The translations under genes were made by a program, and so were the position numbers. Under the pieces are notes generated by a model. The model searched no databases. It was not told where the DNA came from and saw only the letters and a list, made by a program, of their open reading frames with translations. Of a stretch of DNA of 64,000 nucleotides, positions 43,739 through 54,814 are shown in pieces. Every line of letters begins with the position of its first letter. The first letter of the stretch is position 1. Source of the stretch: Dysosmobacter acutus (lineage in GTDB: Bacteria; Bacillota; Clostridia; Oscillospirales; Oscillospiraceae); assembly GCF_018919205.1 (NCBI RefSeq), contig NZ_JAHLQN010000001.1, positions 2,108,001 through 2,172,000 of the forward strand, read 5' to 3'.

Positions 43739-44077
43739 TTAGCCCGGAGGCCAGGTCATATCGCGGCCGCTGAGCACGTGAAAGTGCAGATGGGGCACGC
43801 TCTGCCCCGCCTGCTCGCCGATGTTGGACACCACGCGGTAGCTATTGAGGCCCAGTTGCGCGGTGAGCCTGGCGATCACCTCAAAGATGTGGGCCACCAC
43901 GGTGCTGTTTTCCGCGCTGATACCGGCCACGGAGGCGATATGGGCCTTGGGGATCACCAAGAAGTGGGTGGGCGCCTGAGGCGCGATGTCGTTGAACGCA
44001 TAGCAGACCTCATCCTCGTACACCTTGCCGCTTGGGATTTCCCCCGCGGCGATTTTGCAGAACAAGCAATCGGACAT
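43739..44077 (-). CDS. HIT-family nucleotide hydrolase (HinT-like)
   Basis: A 112-residue histidine-triad protein. The catalytic H96-x-H98-x-H100 lies in VPHLHFHVLSG, with the N-terminal CLFCKIAAGEIPS typical of bacterial HinT. Expected activity is hydrolysis of AMP-linked phosphoramidates such as aminoacyl-adenylates, which fits its position in the alaS operon (35 bases after DUF4250). Confidence 0.94.
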   Translation of the reverse strand: MSDCLFCKIAAGEIPSGKVYEDEVCYAFNDIAPQAPTHFLVIPKAHIASVAGISAENSTVVAHIFEVIARLTAQLGLNSYRVVSNIGEQAGQSVPHLHFHVLSGRDMTWPPG

Positions 44078-44111
44078 GTGGACTCCCTCCTTTTATGATG
44101 AGATGGAAGCT

Positions 44112-44285
44112 TCAGATAAATTGATTCCGGGCGGGATCATAGTAATAATCGATGGCGGCAAGAGAAGCGGTGACGGACGACTGGTCCGCGTCCAGCGCGG
44201 CGCAGAGCTCCTCCAGGCTGTCATAATAATCCCGCAGCTTGGCATTGACAAAGCTCAAAAGAATGGCAGGGTCTCTTGGAACCAT
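44112..44285 (-). CDS. DUF4250 small protein
   Basis: A 57-residue protein starting MVPRDPAILLSFVNAKLRDYY, with LEELCAALDADQSSVTASLAAIDYYYD, the pattern of the DUF4250 family, which has no known function. It begins 3 bases after the alaS stop and ends 34 bases before the HIT gene, so it is part of the T-box-controlled transcript. Composition (acidic, helix-rich, no cysteine pattern) suggests a small soluble helical protein. Confidence 0.85.
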   Translation of the reverse strand: MVPRDPAILLSFVNAKLRDYYDSLEELCAALDADQSSVTASLAAIDYYYDPARNQFI

Positions 44286-44288
44286 ACG

Positions 44289-46934
<2,646 letters not shown>

Positions 46935-46990
46935 CGTTTCTTCCTCCTGTTATCTTCCAGTTCAATCGCAGTTCAGCGGTTCTGTCAAAT

Positions 46991-47224
46991 CAAAAGAGTC
47001 CCCGCCCCTATGATAGGGGCGAAGACTCTGCTTCACGGTACCACCCTAATTATTCCCGCCGGAGCGGGACGTCTTAAGCGTCCGGTAACGGGGACAGGCC
47101 GTTCCGCTCCTCGCGGACTGCTCAAAAGCGGCTGCTGTGCGTCGTGGGCAAGGGGCTCCCACCATTCCCCTCTCGCTTGGCCTCGTTCGCACGGCTGACT
47201 TTTTCACTGCGTTTGACTGATTAC
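46991..47224 (-). promoter_or_regulatory. T-box riboswitch controlling alaS
   Basis: The leader between the promoter and alaS carries the conserved antiterminator core GGGTGGTACCGTG (47046-47034 on the minus strand), which pairs with the NCCA end of uncharged tRNA. It is followed by a terminator stem (GAGTC...GGGGCGGGGACTC, 46994-47025) ending in TTTT. The upstream structured region of about 170 bases would contain stem I with the specifier loop; an alanine GCN specifier is expected but I could not place it with confidence. Confidence 0.93.
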
Positions 47225-47230
47225 TTGATT

Positions 47231-47258
47231 ATTATACCCGTTTTCATTGGATTGTCAA
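47231..47258 (-). promoter_or_regulatory. Consensus sigma-A promoter of the alaS leader
   Basis: Minus-strand TTGACA (47258-47253) and TATAAT (47236-47231), both perfect, with a 16-bp spacer. Confidence 0.88.
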
Positions 47259-47272
47259 CGCTTTTCTTCCGT

Positions 47273-48067
47273 TTACCGGATATTTGCGCCGAAGAAGGAC
47301 AGCAGGTGCACCAAGGGCTTCCACAGCCCCGGATGATGCCGGAGCAGAAACTCCTCCACCTGGGCCTTTGTCAGCCCGTCTCCCCAGAGCAGCACATGGG
47401 CGCCCTCGGCGTCCTTCCCCACCGCGGTCTCCGCAAAGGCCGCAACGCCAACGGCGATCTCCTTTGCCGCGGAGGCAACGCCGCAGGTCCAAACCCCCAC
47501 GGCGCAAGAGCCCACGGCCACGATGCCAACCGAGAGCGCCCCAAAGGATACTCCGCCCACCGCAAGGGCTCCCACGGCGGCAAGGCCCGCTGAGAAGGCG
47601 CCCAGGCCAAAGAGCCCCACCGAAAACGCACCGATGGCCACCACGCCCACCGCCGCGTTCCCAATGGCGATGATGCCTCGGGCCACGTCGTCCCGGCCCA
47701 TCATCCTGCGGCACAACCGGATGGACACCAGTGGCAGGCCGAAGACCCTTGCGGCGCTGGTGTATCGGTAGCCGCGAAACATCCGGTGAAGCTCAGCCAC
47801 CTGACGCTCCATACGTGTCTGGGCCGCCGCGTCCTCCCTGTCCCCTTCCTGACGGGGGCGCTCCTCATCCCAGGTATTTTTTACCAAATAATCCACACTG
47901 ACGCCGAAAAGCTCCGAGAGGGCAATCAGCTTTCCCAACTCCGGCACGGCCGCACCGGACTCCCACTTGCTCACCGACTGGCGGGTAACGCCCAGGCGGT
48001 CCGCTATCTGCTCCTGTGACAGACCCCTCCGTTTTCTCTGTAAGGTCAGTTTCTCTGAAAATTCCAT
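47273..48067 (-). CDS. XRE regulator with a 13-fold hydrophobic pentapeptide repeat domain
   Basis: A 264-residue protein. Residues 1-65 are a Cro/CI helix-turn-helix (LSQEQIADRLGVTRQSVSKWESG). A charged linker (66-95) leads to a domain in which residues 132-196 are thirteen uninterrupted five-residue units of pattern xx(A/S/G/T)xG, for example IIAIG NAAVG VVAIG AFSVG. The C-terminus (210-264) is soluble and helical. The strict period of five with small residues facing one side resembles a quadrilateral beta-helix or a membrane-associated structure. Homologous HTH-plus-hydrophobic-repeat regulators exist in Firmicutes, but the ligand and target are not known. Confidence 0.85.
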   Translation of the reverse strand: MEFSEKLTLQRKRRGLSQEQIADRLGVTRQSVSKWESGAAVPELGKLIALSELFGVSVDYLVKNTWDEERPRQEGDREDAAAQTRMERQVAELHRMFRGYRYTSAARVFGLPLVSIRLCRRMMGRDDVARGIIAIGNAAVGVVAIGAFSVGLFGLGAFSAGLAAVGALAVGGVSFGALSVGIVAVGSCAVGVWTCGVASAAKEIAVGVAAFAETAVGKDAEGAHVLLWGDGLTKAQVEEFLLRHHPGLWKPLVHLLSFFGANIR

Positions 48068-48181
48068 TGGTTCCTCCCACTGTTCAAGATGGCTCCACCA
48101 TATCTTTCAATTGAGAAAAAGGCAAGAACGCGGCGGGTGGAACTTTGTCAACCCACAGTTGCAACCCTTGCGGCGCAGGGT

Positions 48182-49189
48182 TTACCAGACCCCCATCAGA
48201 TGCTGGACTCCAAGGCTAACGCCGGCAATGGCCACCCAGCAGCAAAAGCCCATGAAGATGGGCTTGCCGCCGGTCTTCACCAACTTCACTATGTCCGTGT
48301 TCAATCCGATAGCCGCCATAGCCATCACGATGAAAAACTTGCTTGCGTTTTTCAGGAAGCCCACCACAGCCGCCGGAATGGGCAGCAGCGTGGTGACGAT
48401 GGAGGCCAGCAGAAAGAGCAGAACAAACCAGGGAAATATCTTTCTGATATCCACCTTGGCGCCCTCCCGCCGCCCGGCCTGACGGGTGCGCCGGAAGGCC
48501 AGCACCAGCGTAATGGGGATGATGGCCAGGGTGCGGGTCATCTTCACAATGGCGGCGGTATCCAGTGTGTTGCTGCCATAGATGCCGTCCCAGGCCGCGG
48601 CCGCCGCCGTGACGGAGGAGGTGTCGTTCACAGCCGTGCCGGCAAAGAGGCCGAACCCCTCGTTGGAAAGGCCCAGCATACCCCCCAGCGTGGGGAAAAT
48701 CAGCGCCGCGATGACGTTGAACAGAAAAATCACAGAGATGGCCTGGGCGATCTCCTCATCGTCTGCCCCGATCACCGGGGCGGTGGCGGCAATGGCGCTG
48801 CCGCCGCAGATGGAGGACCCCACGCCGATCAACGTGGAGATATTGCCGTCCATATGAAGTACGCGGAACAGAATATAGGCGACAATGAGAGACGTGGCAA
48901 TGGTGGAGACGATGATGGGCAGGGACTGCCCGCCCACCTTCAGCACGTTCCCAAGGTTCATGCCAAAGCCCAGCAGGATCACCGCCAGCTGCAAAATCTT
49001 TTTGGAGGTATAGGTGATGCCGGATTTGGCCTTGCCCTGGTCCTTCCAGAAGAGGGCCACCACCATGCCGATCAAAATGGCGAACACAGGACCCCCCACC
49101 ACTTCCAGCCGTTTGCCCAACAGCCAGGCCGGCACGGCGATCACAAGGCATACCAACAGACCCGCGGCGTTTTTTTTGATAAAGTTCAT
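48182..49189 (-). CDS. YeiH-family putative sulfate exporter/anion transporter
   Basis: A 335-residue polytopic protein (about ten helices) with the family segments [43 protein letters not shown] and [15 protein letters not shown]. The YeiH/UPF0324 family is annotated as putative sulfate exporters and is often near sulfur metabolism genes; here no such neighbour is present. Substrate uncertain. It is transcribed alone, isolated from the upstream FAD gene by a stem-loop. Confidence 0.9.
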   Translation of the reverse strand: MNFIKKNAAGLLVCLVIAVPAWLLGKRLEVVGGPVFAILIGMVVALFWKDQGKAKSGITYTSKKILQLAVILLGFGMNLGNVLKVGGQSLPIIVSTIATSLIVAYILFRVLHMDGNISTLIGVGSSICGGSAIAATAPVIGADDEEIAQAISVIFLFNVIAALIFPTLGGMLGLSNEGFGLFAGTAVNDTSSVTAAAAAWDGIYGSNTLDTAAIVKMTRTLAIIPITLVLAFRRTRQAGRREGAKVDIRKIFPWFVLLFLLASIVTTLLPIPAAVVGFLKNASKFFIVMAMAAIGLNTDIVKLVKTGGKPIFMGFCCWVAIAGVSLGVQHLMGVW

Positions 49190-49223
49190 TTCTCTTCCCC
49201 TTTTATGTACTCATCCAATCAAC

Positions 49224-49252
49224 GGAAAACAGGGCGTTCAGCCCTGTTTTCC
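49224..49252 (-). terminator. Stem-loop between FAD oxidoreductase and YeiH genes
   Basis: GGAAAACAGGGC stem with complement GCCCTGTTTTCC and a 5-base loop, 11 bases after the oxidoreductase stop. Confidence 0.72.
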
Positions 49253-49263
49253 ATCCATATCAA

Positions 49264-50661
49264 TCAGCTTTCTTCCGCGATTCTGCGGCCCATCAGCACG
49301 CCCATCACGGAGGCCATCATCAGTCCGCGGGTCCAGCCGGAGGAATCCCCCAGGCAGTGGAGCCCTTTCACATTGGTGTTGAAATCCGTGTCCATCTTCA
49401 CCCGGTTGGAGTAAAACTTCAGCTCCGGGGAGTAGAGCAGCGTCTCGGTGGCGGCAAAGCCGGGCACCACGTGGTCTACGGCCTGGATGAAGTTGATAAT
49501 GTTCATCATGGAGCGGTAGGGCAGCGCGGCGGTAATGTCGCCTGCCACGGCGTCGGGCAGCGTGGGACGGACGTTGGACTGAGCCAGCTCCTTCTCCCAG
49601 GTGCGTTTACCGTCCAGAATGTCGCCGAAGCGCTGCACCAGGATATGTCCCGCCCCCAACATGTTGGTCAGCTCGCCCACCTTCTGAGCGTAGGAGATGG
49701 GCTGGTTGAAGGGGTGGGAAAAATTGTGGGAACAGAGGATGGCCAGGTTGGTGTTGTTGGACTTGAGGTCCTTGTAGCTGTGGCCGTTGACCACGGCCAG
49801 GTCGTTGTCGTAGTTCTCCTGGGCCACGAATCCGCCCGGATTCTGGCAGAAGGTGCGGACCTTGTTTTTAAAGGGCTTGGGGTATCCCACCAACTTGGAC
49901 TCATAGAGCACCCGGTTGACGGTCTCCATCACCTCATTGCGTACCTCCACCCGGACGCCGATGTCCACGGTGCCGGGCTGGTGGGCGATGTTGTGCTCCG
50001 CGCAGATGCTCTCCAGCCAGTCGGCTCCACGGCGGCCGGTGGCCACGATGGTGTGCTTTGCGTAAATCTCCATCTCCTGATCCCGGTTGGAGATAATAAC
50101 GCCCTTGCAGGTGTCCCCATCCAGGATGATGTTGCTGCACTCGTAGCCGAAGAGCATCTCCACTCCCTTTTCCTGAAGGAACTTCTCAATGGCCAGATAG
50201 AGCCCCTGTGCCTTTTCCGTGCCCAGATGGCGGATCGGACAGTCCACCAGCTTGAGTCCCGCCTGGATGGCACGCTTGCGGATTTCTTTGACCTCCTCCG
50301 TGCTGCCGATGCCCTCCACATGAGTGTCCGCGCCAAACTCCAGATAGATCTGGTCGGTATAGTTGATGGTTTCCTGAGCCAGGTCCGGTCCGATCAGATT
50401 GGGCAGGTCGCCGCCTACCTCATAGCTCAGCGACAGCTTTCCGTCGGAAAAGGCGCCTGCGCCGGAAAACCCGGTGGTGATATGACAGTAAGGCTTGCAG
50501 TTCATGCAGTGTCCGGTCTTGTCCTTGGGACAGTGGCGGCGCTCCACGCTCTGTCCCTTCTCCACCATCACAATCTTCTGCTTCGCGCCCTTTTTGATCA
50601 TCTCCAGCGCGGTAAAGATGCCGGCGGGGCCTGCTCCCACAATGACAATGTCAGCGTTCAT
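49264..50661 (-). CDS. FAD-dependent dehydrogenase (uncharacterised NAD(P)/FAD family)
   Basis: A 465-residue flavoprotein. The FAD-binding DIVIVGAGPAGIFTALEM opens the chain, and the C-terminus has GLHCLGDSSGWTRGLMMASVMG, which binds the flavin. A cysteine-rich insertion near residues 44-59 (CPKDKTGHCMNCKPYC) is compatible with a small iron-sulfur or zinc site and is a mark of this conserved family of unknown substrate. It precedes the YeiH gene and follows the zinc-ribbon gene by 15 bases. Confidence 0.88.
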   Translation of the reverse strand: MNADIVIVGAGPAGIFTALEMIKKGAKQKIVMVEKGQSVERRHCPKDKTGHCMNCKPYCHITTGFSGAGAFSDGKLSLSYEVGGDLPNLIGPDLAQETINYTDQIYLEFGADTHVEGIGSTEEVKEIRKRAIQAGLKLVDCPIRHLGTEKAQGLYLAIEKFLQEKGVEMLFGYECSNIILDGDTCKGVIISNRDQEMEIYAKHTIVATGRRGADWLESICAEHNIAHQPGTVDIGVRVEVRNEVMETVNRVLYESKLVGYPKPFKNKVRTFCQNPGGFVAQENYDNDLAVVNGHSYKDLKSNNTNLAILCSHNFSHPFNQPISYAQKVGELTNMLGAGHILVQRFGDILDGKRTWEKELAQSNVRPTLPDAVAGDITAALPYRSMMNIINFIQAVDHVVPGFAATETLLYSPELKFYSNRVKMDTDFNTNVKGLHCLGDSSGWTRGLMMASVMGVLMGRRIAEES

Positions 50662-50676
50662 ATTGTCCTCCTATGT

Positions 50677-51405
50677 TCATTCGGTATCCCGATTTTGCTC
50701 ACTCTCCGGCTCCACACCCTCCCAAAACCCATCAAAGAGGGAGGGCTTCAGTCCGGGGCGCCGGGACAGCTCCCGGCGCGCTTCTATCATCATACGAAAG
50801 ATTTCCTCCTGTGTAAAGGGGCTGCTTTCCTGGGCCTGCTCCACCTTCAGTTTGGGGCAGGCCTTCATCAACCGGTCCATCATGGTGGGAGACACCCGGT
50901 CCACGATCATCTCTTCATAGATTGCCGCCCGCACATGGGGTTCAATCTCTTCAAAGCAGGTGAAGTAGGCGTCTATGTAATCCATAAACTGCTTCATCTT
51001 CTCCGGATCATCCAGAAGGGCCGTCAGCTTTCCGCCGGTCTCACTCTTCTCCTCCCGGCGAAGGGCCTCCCGGACTTTTCCCACCGCCCGTTTGACCAGG
51101 TCCGTGGAAAGGTTTCCCACGATCCCACTGGCCGCCGCCACTGCCACAAAGGTGAGAAACTCATCGAACGGCGTCAGCGCGTAGTGCCTGGTGATCGCTC
51201 CCTCCGCGGCAAAATCCTCCTCATACTTCAGGCGGTACTGATAGCCGTAATCCACCGCCTCTCTGGCCCGGTCCACAATGAGGTGGTAGCGGCGGGAGGA
51301 CACACGATGGCCGCACTCCGGACAGCAAATCCACTCCGTCTCCCCGGATTCAAAGATGTTGGCGCAGTGAAAGCATATTCTTTTACGTTCTTCCCTTAGG
51401 CGCAT
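50677..51405 (-). CDS. Zinc-ribbon protein of unknown function
   Basis: A 242-residue protein with an N-terminal zinc ribbon (CFHC at residues 11-14 and CCPEC at 27-31) and a mostly helical, charged remainder. A hydrophobic stretch DEFLTFVAVAAASGIVGNLSTDLVKRAVGKVREAL (about 79-113) may be membrane-associated or a helical bundle. I do not recognise a named family. It sits between the U32 protein gene (9 bases upstream) and the FAD enzyme (15 bases downstream) and is probably cotranscribed with both. Confidence 0.75.
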   Translation of the reverse strand: MRLREERKRICFHCANIFESGETEWICCPECGHRVSSRRYHLIVDRAREAVDYGYQYRLKYEEDFAAEGAITRHYALTPFDEFLTFVAVAAASGIVGNLSTDLVKRAVGKVREALRREEKSETGGKLTALLDDPEKMKQFMDYIDAYFTCFEEIEPHVRAAIYEEMIVDRVSPTMMDRLMKACPKLKVEQAQESSPFTQEEIFRMMIEARRELSRRPGLKPSLFDGFWEGVEPESEQNRDTE

Positions 51406-51414
51406 GGTACCGCC

Positions 51415-52653
51415 TCATTTCTCTCTGTCCTTGGGGGAAAGCTCCACCGCATGGCGCACAATGGAGTACTTCGGAACCGCAGCGGGAAGCTGCATGCGAA
51501 ATTCCATCTGAGGCGTGCGGGGCTCGTACAGCGGAGATCCCTCTTCATCTTCCATCACAGGAACTACCATGGAAAATGGCTTTACATCCGGTCCTACGAC
51601 CTCCACCGTGTCGCCGGCAGAGAACTTATTGCGCAGGGATAGAACCGCGCCGCCGGAGGGATCGCAGTCCATCACAATGGCGCAGACCTGCCACTCCCGG
51701 ATATAGCGGGAATCCGCATAGTACTGGCCCGGCTCACCGTAGAAAAAGCCGGTGGAGTAGTGGCGGTGGCTGACATGCTCCACCTCGTCCCGCCAGACCG
51801 GGTCGGGCCTCTCCCCACGGGATGCCGCGTCAAGGCAGTGGCGGTAGGCCCCGGTGACGATGGCCGCATAGTAGGCGGATTTGGCCCGCCCCTCGATCTT
51901 CAGGCTGTCGATCGGGACAGACATCAGATCCTCCAAATGATCGATCATGCACATATCCCGGGAATTCATAATATATGTGCCCTTTTCGTCCTCGAACACC
52001 GGGAAGTATTCCCCGGGCCGCTTCTCCTCCATCAGCGCATACTGATAGCGGCAGGGCTGGGCGCACATTCCGCGGTTGGAATCCCGCCCCGTCATATAGT
52101 TGGACAGTAGGCATCTTCCCGAATAGCTGACACACATAGCTCCGTGGACAAAGGCTTCGATCTCCAGCCGGGCCGGGGTCTTCTCCCGGATGCCCCTGAT
52201 CTCCTCCAGGCTCAATTCCCTGGCCAGGATGACGCGGCTGGCGCCCAAATCGTACCAGGCCCGGGCGCACTCGTGATTTGCAATGCTTGCCTGGGTGCTG
52301 ATGTGCCGCTGGCAATGGGGCGCGTAGCGCTCCGCCAGGCGGAATACGCCCAGGTCCGCCAGGATCAGCGCGTCCACTCCCGCCTCTTCCAACCGCTCCA
52401 GGTGGGCGGGCAGCTGCTCCACCTCGCCGCTGCGGGGCATGGTGTTCACCGTGCAGTGGACACGCACGCCGTGGTCGTGGGCATAGCGCACTGCCCGGGG
52501 CAGCTCCTCCGCCGAAAAATTTCCGGTGAAGGAGCGCATCCCGAAGGCAGTTCCCGCCAGATACACCGCGTCGGCCCCATAGAGCACGGCCATCCGCAGC
52601 TTTTCCATATCTCCCGCCGGACAGAGCAGCTCCGGCTTTTTCTTATCCGCCAT
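51415..52653 (-). CDS. Peptidase U32-family protein (RlhA/TrhP-type RNA hydroxylase)
   Basis: A 412-residue protein with the U32 signature FVHGAMCVSYSGRCLLSNY (about residue 152) and the nearby NRGMCAQPCRYQY cysteines, likely [4Fe-4S] ligands in RNA-hydroxylating members such as TrhP/RlhA. The N-terminus has ELLCPAGDMEKLRMAVLYGADAVY. Members of this family that were called collagenases are now known to modify tRNA or rRNA; which one applies here is open. The start overlaps the end of mltG by 11 bases, a common pairing in Clostridia. Confidence 0.9.
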   Translation of the reverse strand: MADKKKPELLCPAGDMEKLRMAVLYGADAVYLAGTAFGMRSFTGNFSAEELPRAVRYAHDHGVRVHCTVNTMPRSGEVEQLPAHLERLEEAGVDALILADLGVFRLAERYAPHCQRHISTQASIANHECARAWYDLGASRVILARELSLEEIRGIREKTPARLEIEAFVHGAMCVSYSGRCLLSNYMTGRDSNRGMCAQPCRYQYALMEEKRPGEYFPVFEDEKGTYIMNSRDMCMIDHLEDLMSVPIDSLKIEGRAKSAYYAAIVTGAYRHCLDAASRGERPDPVWRDEVEHVSHRHYSTGFFYGEPGQYYADSRYIREWQVCAIVMDCDPSGGAVLSLRNKFSAGDTVEVVGPDVKPFSMVVPVMEDEEGSPLYEPRTPQMEFRMQLPAAVPKYSIVRHAVELSPKDREK

Positions 52654-53788
52654 ACTGATCGCTGCTGGTAAAGGCCTGATGCTCTTTCAGCGTGGCAAAG
52701 AAGTGGTGCTTCCCATCCTTGCCCAGGGCATAGTAATAGGATTCCGTGCTCTCCGGATTCACCGCCGCCTGCAGGGCCGCAAGGCCCGGGTTGGCGATGG
52801 CCGTGGGCGGCAGGCCCTGGTACTTATAGAGGTTGTAGGGAGTATCGGCCTTCAGGTCTTCGTTGGTCAGGGCTCCGGTGTGATCCGGCAGGCCATAGAG
52901 CAGCGAGGCGTCGATTTGCAGCATGCGATAGGTTCCGTGGCTTCCGGAGTCCGCAAGGCGGTTGTAGATGACCGAGGCGATCTTACTCTGATCCGTACCG
53001 TCCGTCTCCTTTTCAATGAGAGAGGCGATGATGACGATCTGCTGCATGGAGTAGCCGGAATCCTCCGACTGCTTGCGCATTTGCTCGTCAAACTTGGTGT
53101 TGAAGTTTTTGATGAGACGGCCCAATGCGTTGGCGGGATTCTCATTGAGGTAGAAGTCATAGGTGTCCGGGAAGAGATACCCCTCCAGCCGACTGACATC
53201 GCCTAAATTCTGATTGTCGATGAAATCATAGTCAAACGCATAGTTCTGTGCCGCGTCCGTCAGCGCGTCCACCGTGTTTACACCGTTGTCCGCAAGCAGC
53301 TGGATGATCTGCCGGACCGTATAGCCCTCCGGAATGGTAACGCGCACCGTGTCCGTGTTCAAACTGCCGGAGCCGTTCTTCATAGCCACGATCAAAGCCC
53401 GGTAATCCATATCGCTGTTGAGCTCATAGGAGCCGATCCCAATGCTGTCCTCGGCGCCGGCCACCTTGGCAAAGAGCCGGAAAAACCATTTGTACTGGAT
53501 CAGCCCCTCGTCTTTCAGCTTGCCTGCCACAGATCCCAGCGTATCGTCCGCCGTCACTTCAATGGTGGTGGTCACCGGCTCCTTGTTAAAGGAGCACAGG
53601 TCGTTGGCCAGAAGCCATCCCACACCGGCCAAAATGGCGGAGGAGAGCACCACGACCAGCAGATACAGCACGACGTTTGCCGCCCGCGTGCCCCGCCGGC
53701 GGGGATGCTGCCGCTCCTGACGATAAGAGTCCGACTGGGAACGGACCTGTTTTGCGTCCCAGCCTGTAGTGTCGTTTTGTTTGCCCAT
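52643..53788 (-). CDS. mltG: Endolytic murein transglycosylase MltG
   Basis: Cleaves nascent peptidoglycan glycan strands at the outer membrane face. The 381-residue protein has a basic cytoplasmic N-terminus (residues 1-35), one transmembrane helix (about 36-60), a LysM-like region and the YceG catalytic core with the active-site glutamate in ASLIEKETDG (about residue 250) and the ATKQ-like YKYQGLPPTAIANPG motif. It overlaps the U32 gene. Confidence 0.95.
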   Translation of the reverse strand: MGKQNDTTGWDAKQVRSQSDSYRQERQHPRRRGTRAANVVLYLLVVVLSSAILAGVGWLLANDLCSFNKEPVTTTIEVTADDTLGSVAGKLKDEGLIQYKWFFRLFAKVAGAEDSIGIGSYELNSDMDYRALIVAMKNGSGSLNTDTVRVTIPEGYTVRQIIQLLADNGVNTVDALTDAAQNYAFDYDFIDNQNLGDVSRLEGYLFPDTYDFYLNENPANALGRLIKNFNTKFDEQMRKQSEDSGYSMQQIVIIASLIEKETDGTDQSKIASVIYNRLADSGSHGTYRMLQIDASLLYGLPDHTGALTNEDLKADTPYNLYKYQGLPPTAIANPGLAALQAAVNPESTESYYYALGKDGKHHFFATLKEHQAFTSSDQYGG

Positions 53789-53909
53789 ATACTCAGCGCC
53801 TTTCTCCGCCGCTGGAGCCGCGGCGGCAAAAATCTTTTGTTGGTCAAGTTCCCAACCGTCACCTCACGCATAAGATGGTCTATAGAAAACAAGGTGAGGT
53901 GACAAAACA

Positions 53910-54089
53910 ATGTGGTTCAATAACTCCAACAATTGCTCCTGCATCTGGCTGATCGTGATCATCGTCCTGATTTGCTGCTGCTGCGGAAACAGCGGTTCTA
54001 CCTGCGGAAACAGCTGTGGCTGTGGATGTGGATGCGGGAACGGCTGCGGCAACAACTGCGGAAACGACTGCTGCAATCCCTGCTGCTGA
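53910..54089 (+). CDS. Cysteine-rich membrane miniprotein
   Basis: A 59-residue protein with 17 cysteines (29 percent). Start MWFNNSNNCSC, one hydrophobic segment (IWLIVIIVLI, residues 12-21), then CCCCGNSG and a repetitive tail of CG, NCG and NGCG units ending NPCC. GGTGAGGTG lies upstream of the ATG, giving a plausible ribosome site. Such short high-cysteine proteins are scattered in Clostridia without a known function; a spore-coat or metal-binding role is possible. It is one of few plus-strand genes here and ends next to a convergent terminator. Confidence 0.72.
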   Translation: MWFNNSNNCSCIWLIVIIVLICCCCGNSGSTCGNSCGCGCGCGNGCGNNCGNDCCNPCC

Positions 54090-54096
54090 TCCCTGT

Positions 54097-54127
54097 GCAA
54101 AAAAGGGCGCGCCGCGTCCTTTTTTGC
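54097..54127. terminator. Bidirectional terminator between the cysteine-rich gene and the kinase
   Basis: GCAAAAAAGG / CCTTTTTTGC stem (10 bp) around a GC-rich loop, giving T runs on both strands, 8 bases after the plus-strand stop and 21 bases before the minus-strand stop. Confidence 0.82.
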
Positions 54128-54148
54128 CGTTTCGCTTTGGGACAGCCC

Positions 54149-54814
54149 CTACAGAAGCCGCTGGATCTCCCGATAGACCTCGTCCTCGATGTCCTCCGCG
54201 CTGCGGACCCTCCCGCCGGAGGCGCACTGGATCACCTTCCAGCCCAGGTCCCTTGCGATCTGGCGGGCGTTTTCCCGGCAGGCGCGCAGGTAGGCCTCGT
54301 TATTTTCATGGATATCGGCCTGGGTTCCGGTCTGCCGCTCTCTTTGACGCATCATCTGTCCGCTCAGTTCCGTGGGCAGGTCCAGGTACAGCACCAGCGC
54401 GGGCGCGGGCAGTCCAAGCAGCCTGTACTCAAAGTCAAAGAGCCACCTGAGATAGGCCTCCCGCTCCGCTTGCGCAAGCTTGGACGCCTGATGCACGGCA
54501 TTGGAGGTGGTATAGCGGTTGGCAACGACCAGACCGCCTCCTTCGTAAAAAGGACCCCAGTCCTGCTTATAAGAGGCATAGCGGTCTATGGCGTAAAAGG
54601 TGGAGGCCGCATAGGCGTTCACATCCCCGGGATTCTTTCCCAGCGCGCCGCTGAGATACTCCTCCACCATGGCCGCGGAAGGGGCCCCGTAGCGGGGGAA
54701 ATCGATCTCCCGAAACGCCATACCCTGCCGCTCCAGCCTCCGGCACAGCAGCCTGGCCTGGGTCGCCTTTCCTGAGCCGTCCGTACCCTCAAATACAATC
54801 AGCTTCCCGCTCAT
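54149..54814 (-). CDS. Thymidylate kinase-like deoxynucleotide kinase
   Basis: A 221-residue P-loop kinase starting MSGKLIVFEGTDGSGKATQ, with VVANRYTTSNAVHQASKL (the DR[YF]-like motif region) and YLDLPTELS. It resembles dTMP kinases but has differences in the lid region (MMRQRERQTGTQADIHENN), so a deoxynucleoside-kinase-like specificity is possible. The ATG at 54814 overlaps the tagA stop by 4 bases. A longer frame reading into tagA is antisense-like noise and not used. Confidence 0.85.
   Translation of the reverse strand: MSGKLIVFEGTDGSGKATQARLLCRRLERQGMAFREIDFPRYGAPSAAMVEEYLSGALGKNPGDVNAYAASTFYAIDRYASYKQDWGPFYEGGGLVVANRYTTSNAVHQASKLAQAEREAYLRWLFDFEYRLLGLPAPALVLYLDLPTELSGQMMRQRERQTGTQADIHENNEAYLRACRENARQIARDLGWKVIQCASGGRVRSAEDIEDEVYREIQRLL

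Noticed and set aside
47480..47674. Hydrophobic repeat tract read as a series of transmembrane helices
   Set aside because: The strict five-residue period with glycine at every fifth position fits a repeat fold better than helices, although membrane association cannot be excluded.
49357..51399. Plus-strand frame of 680 codons across the FAD enzyme and zinc-ribbon genes
   Set aside because: Spans the antisense of two genes, no ribosome site, no recognisable domain.
53864..54100. Glutamine/proline-rich minus-strand frame opposite the cysteine-rich gene
   Set aside because: Low-complexity antisense of cysteine and glycine codons; the plus-strand gene has the better start context.
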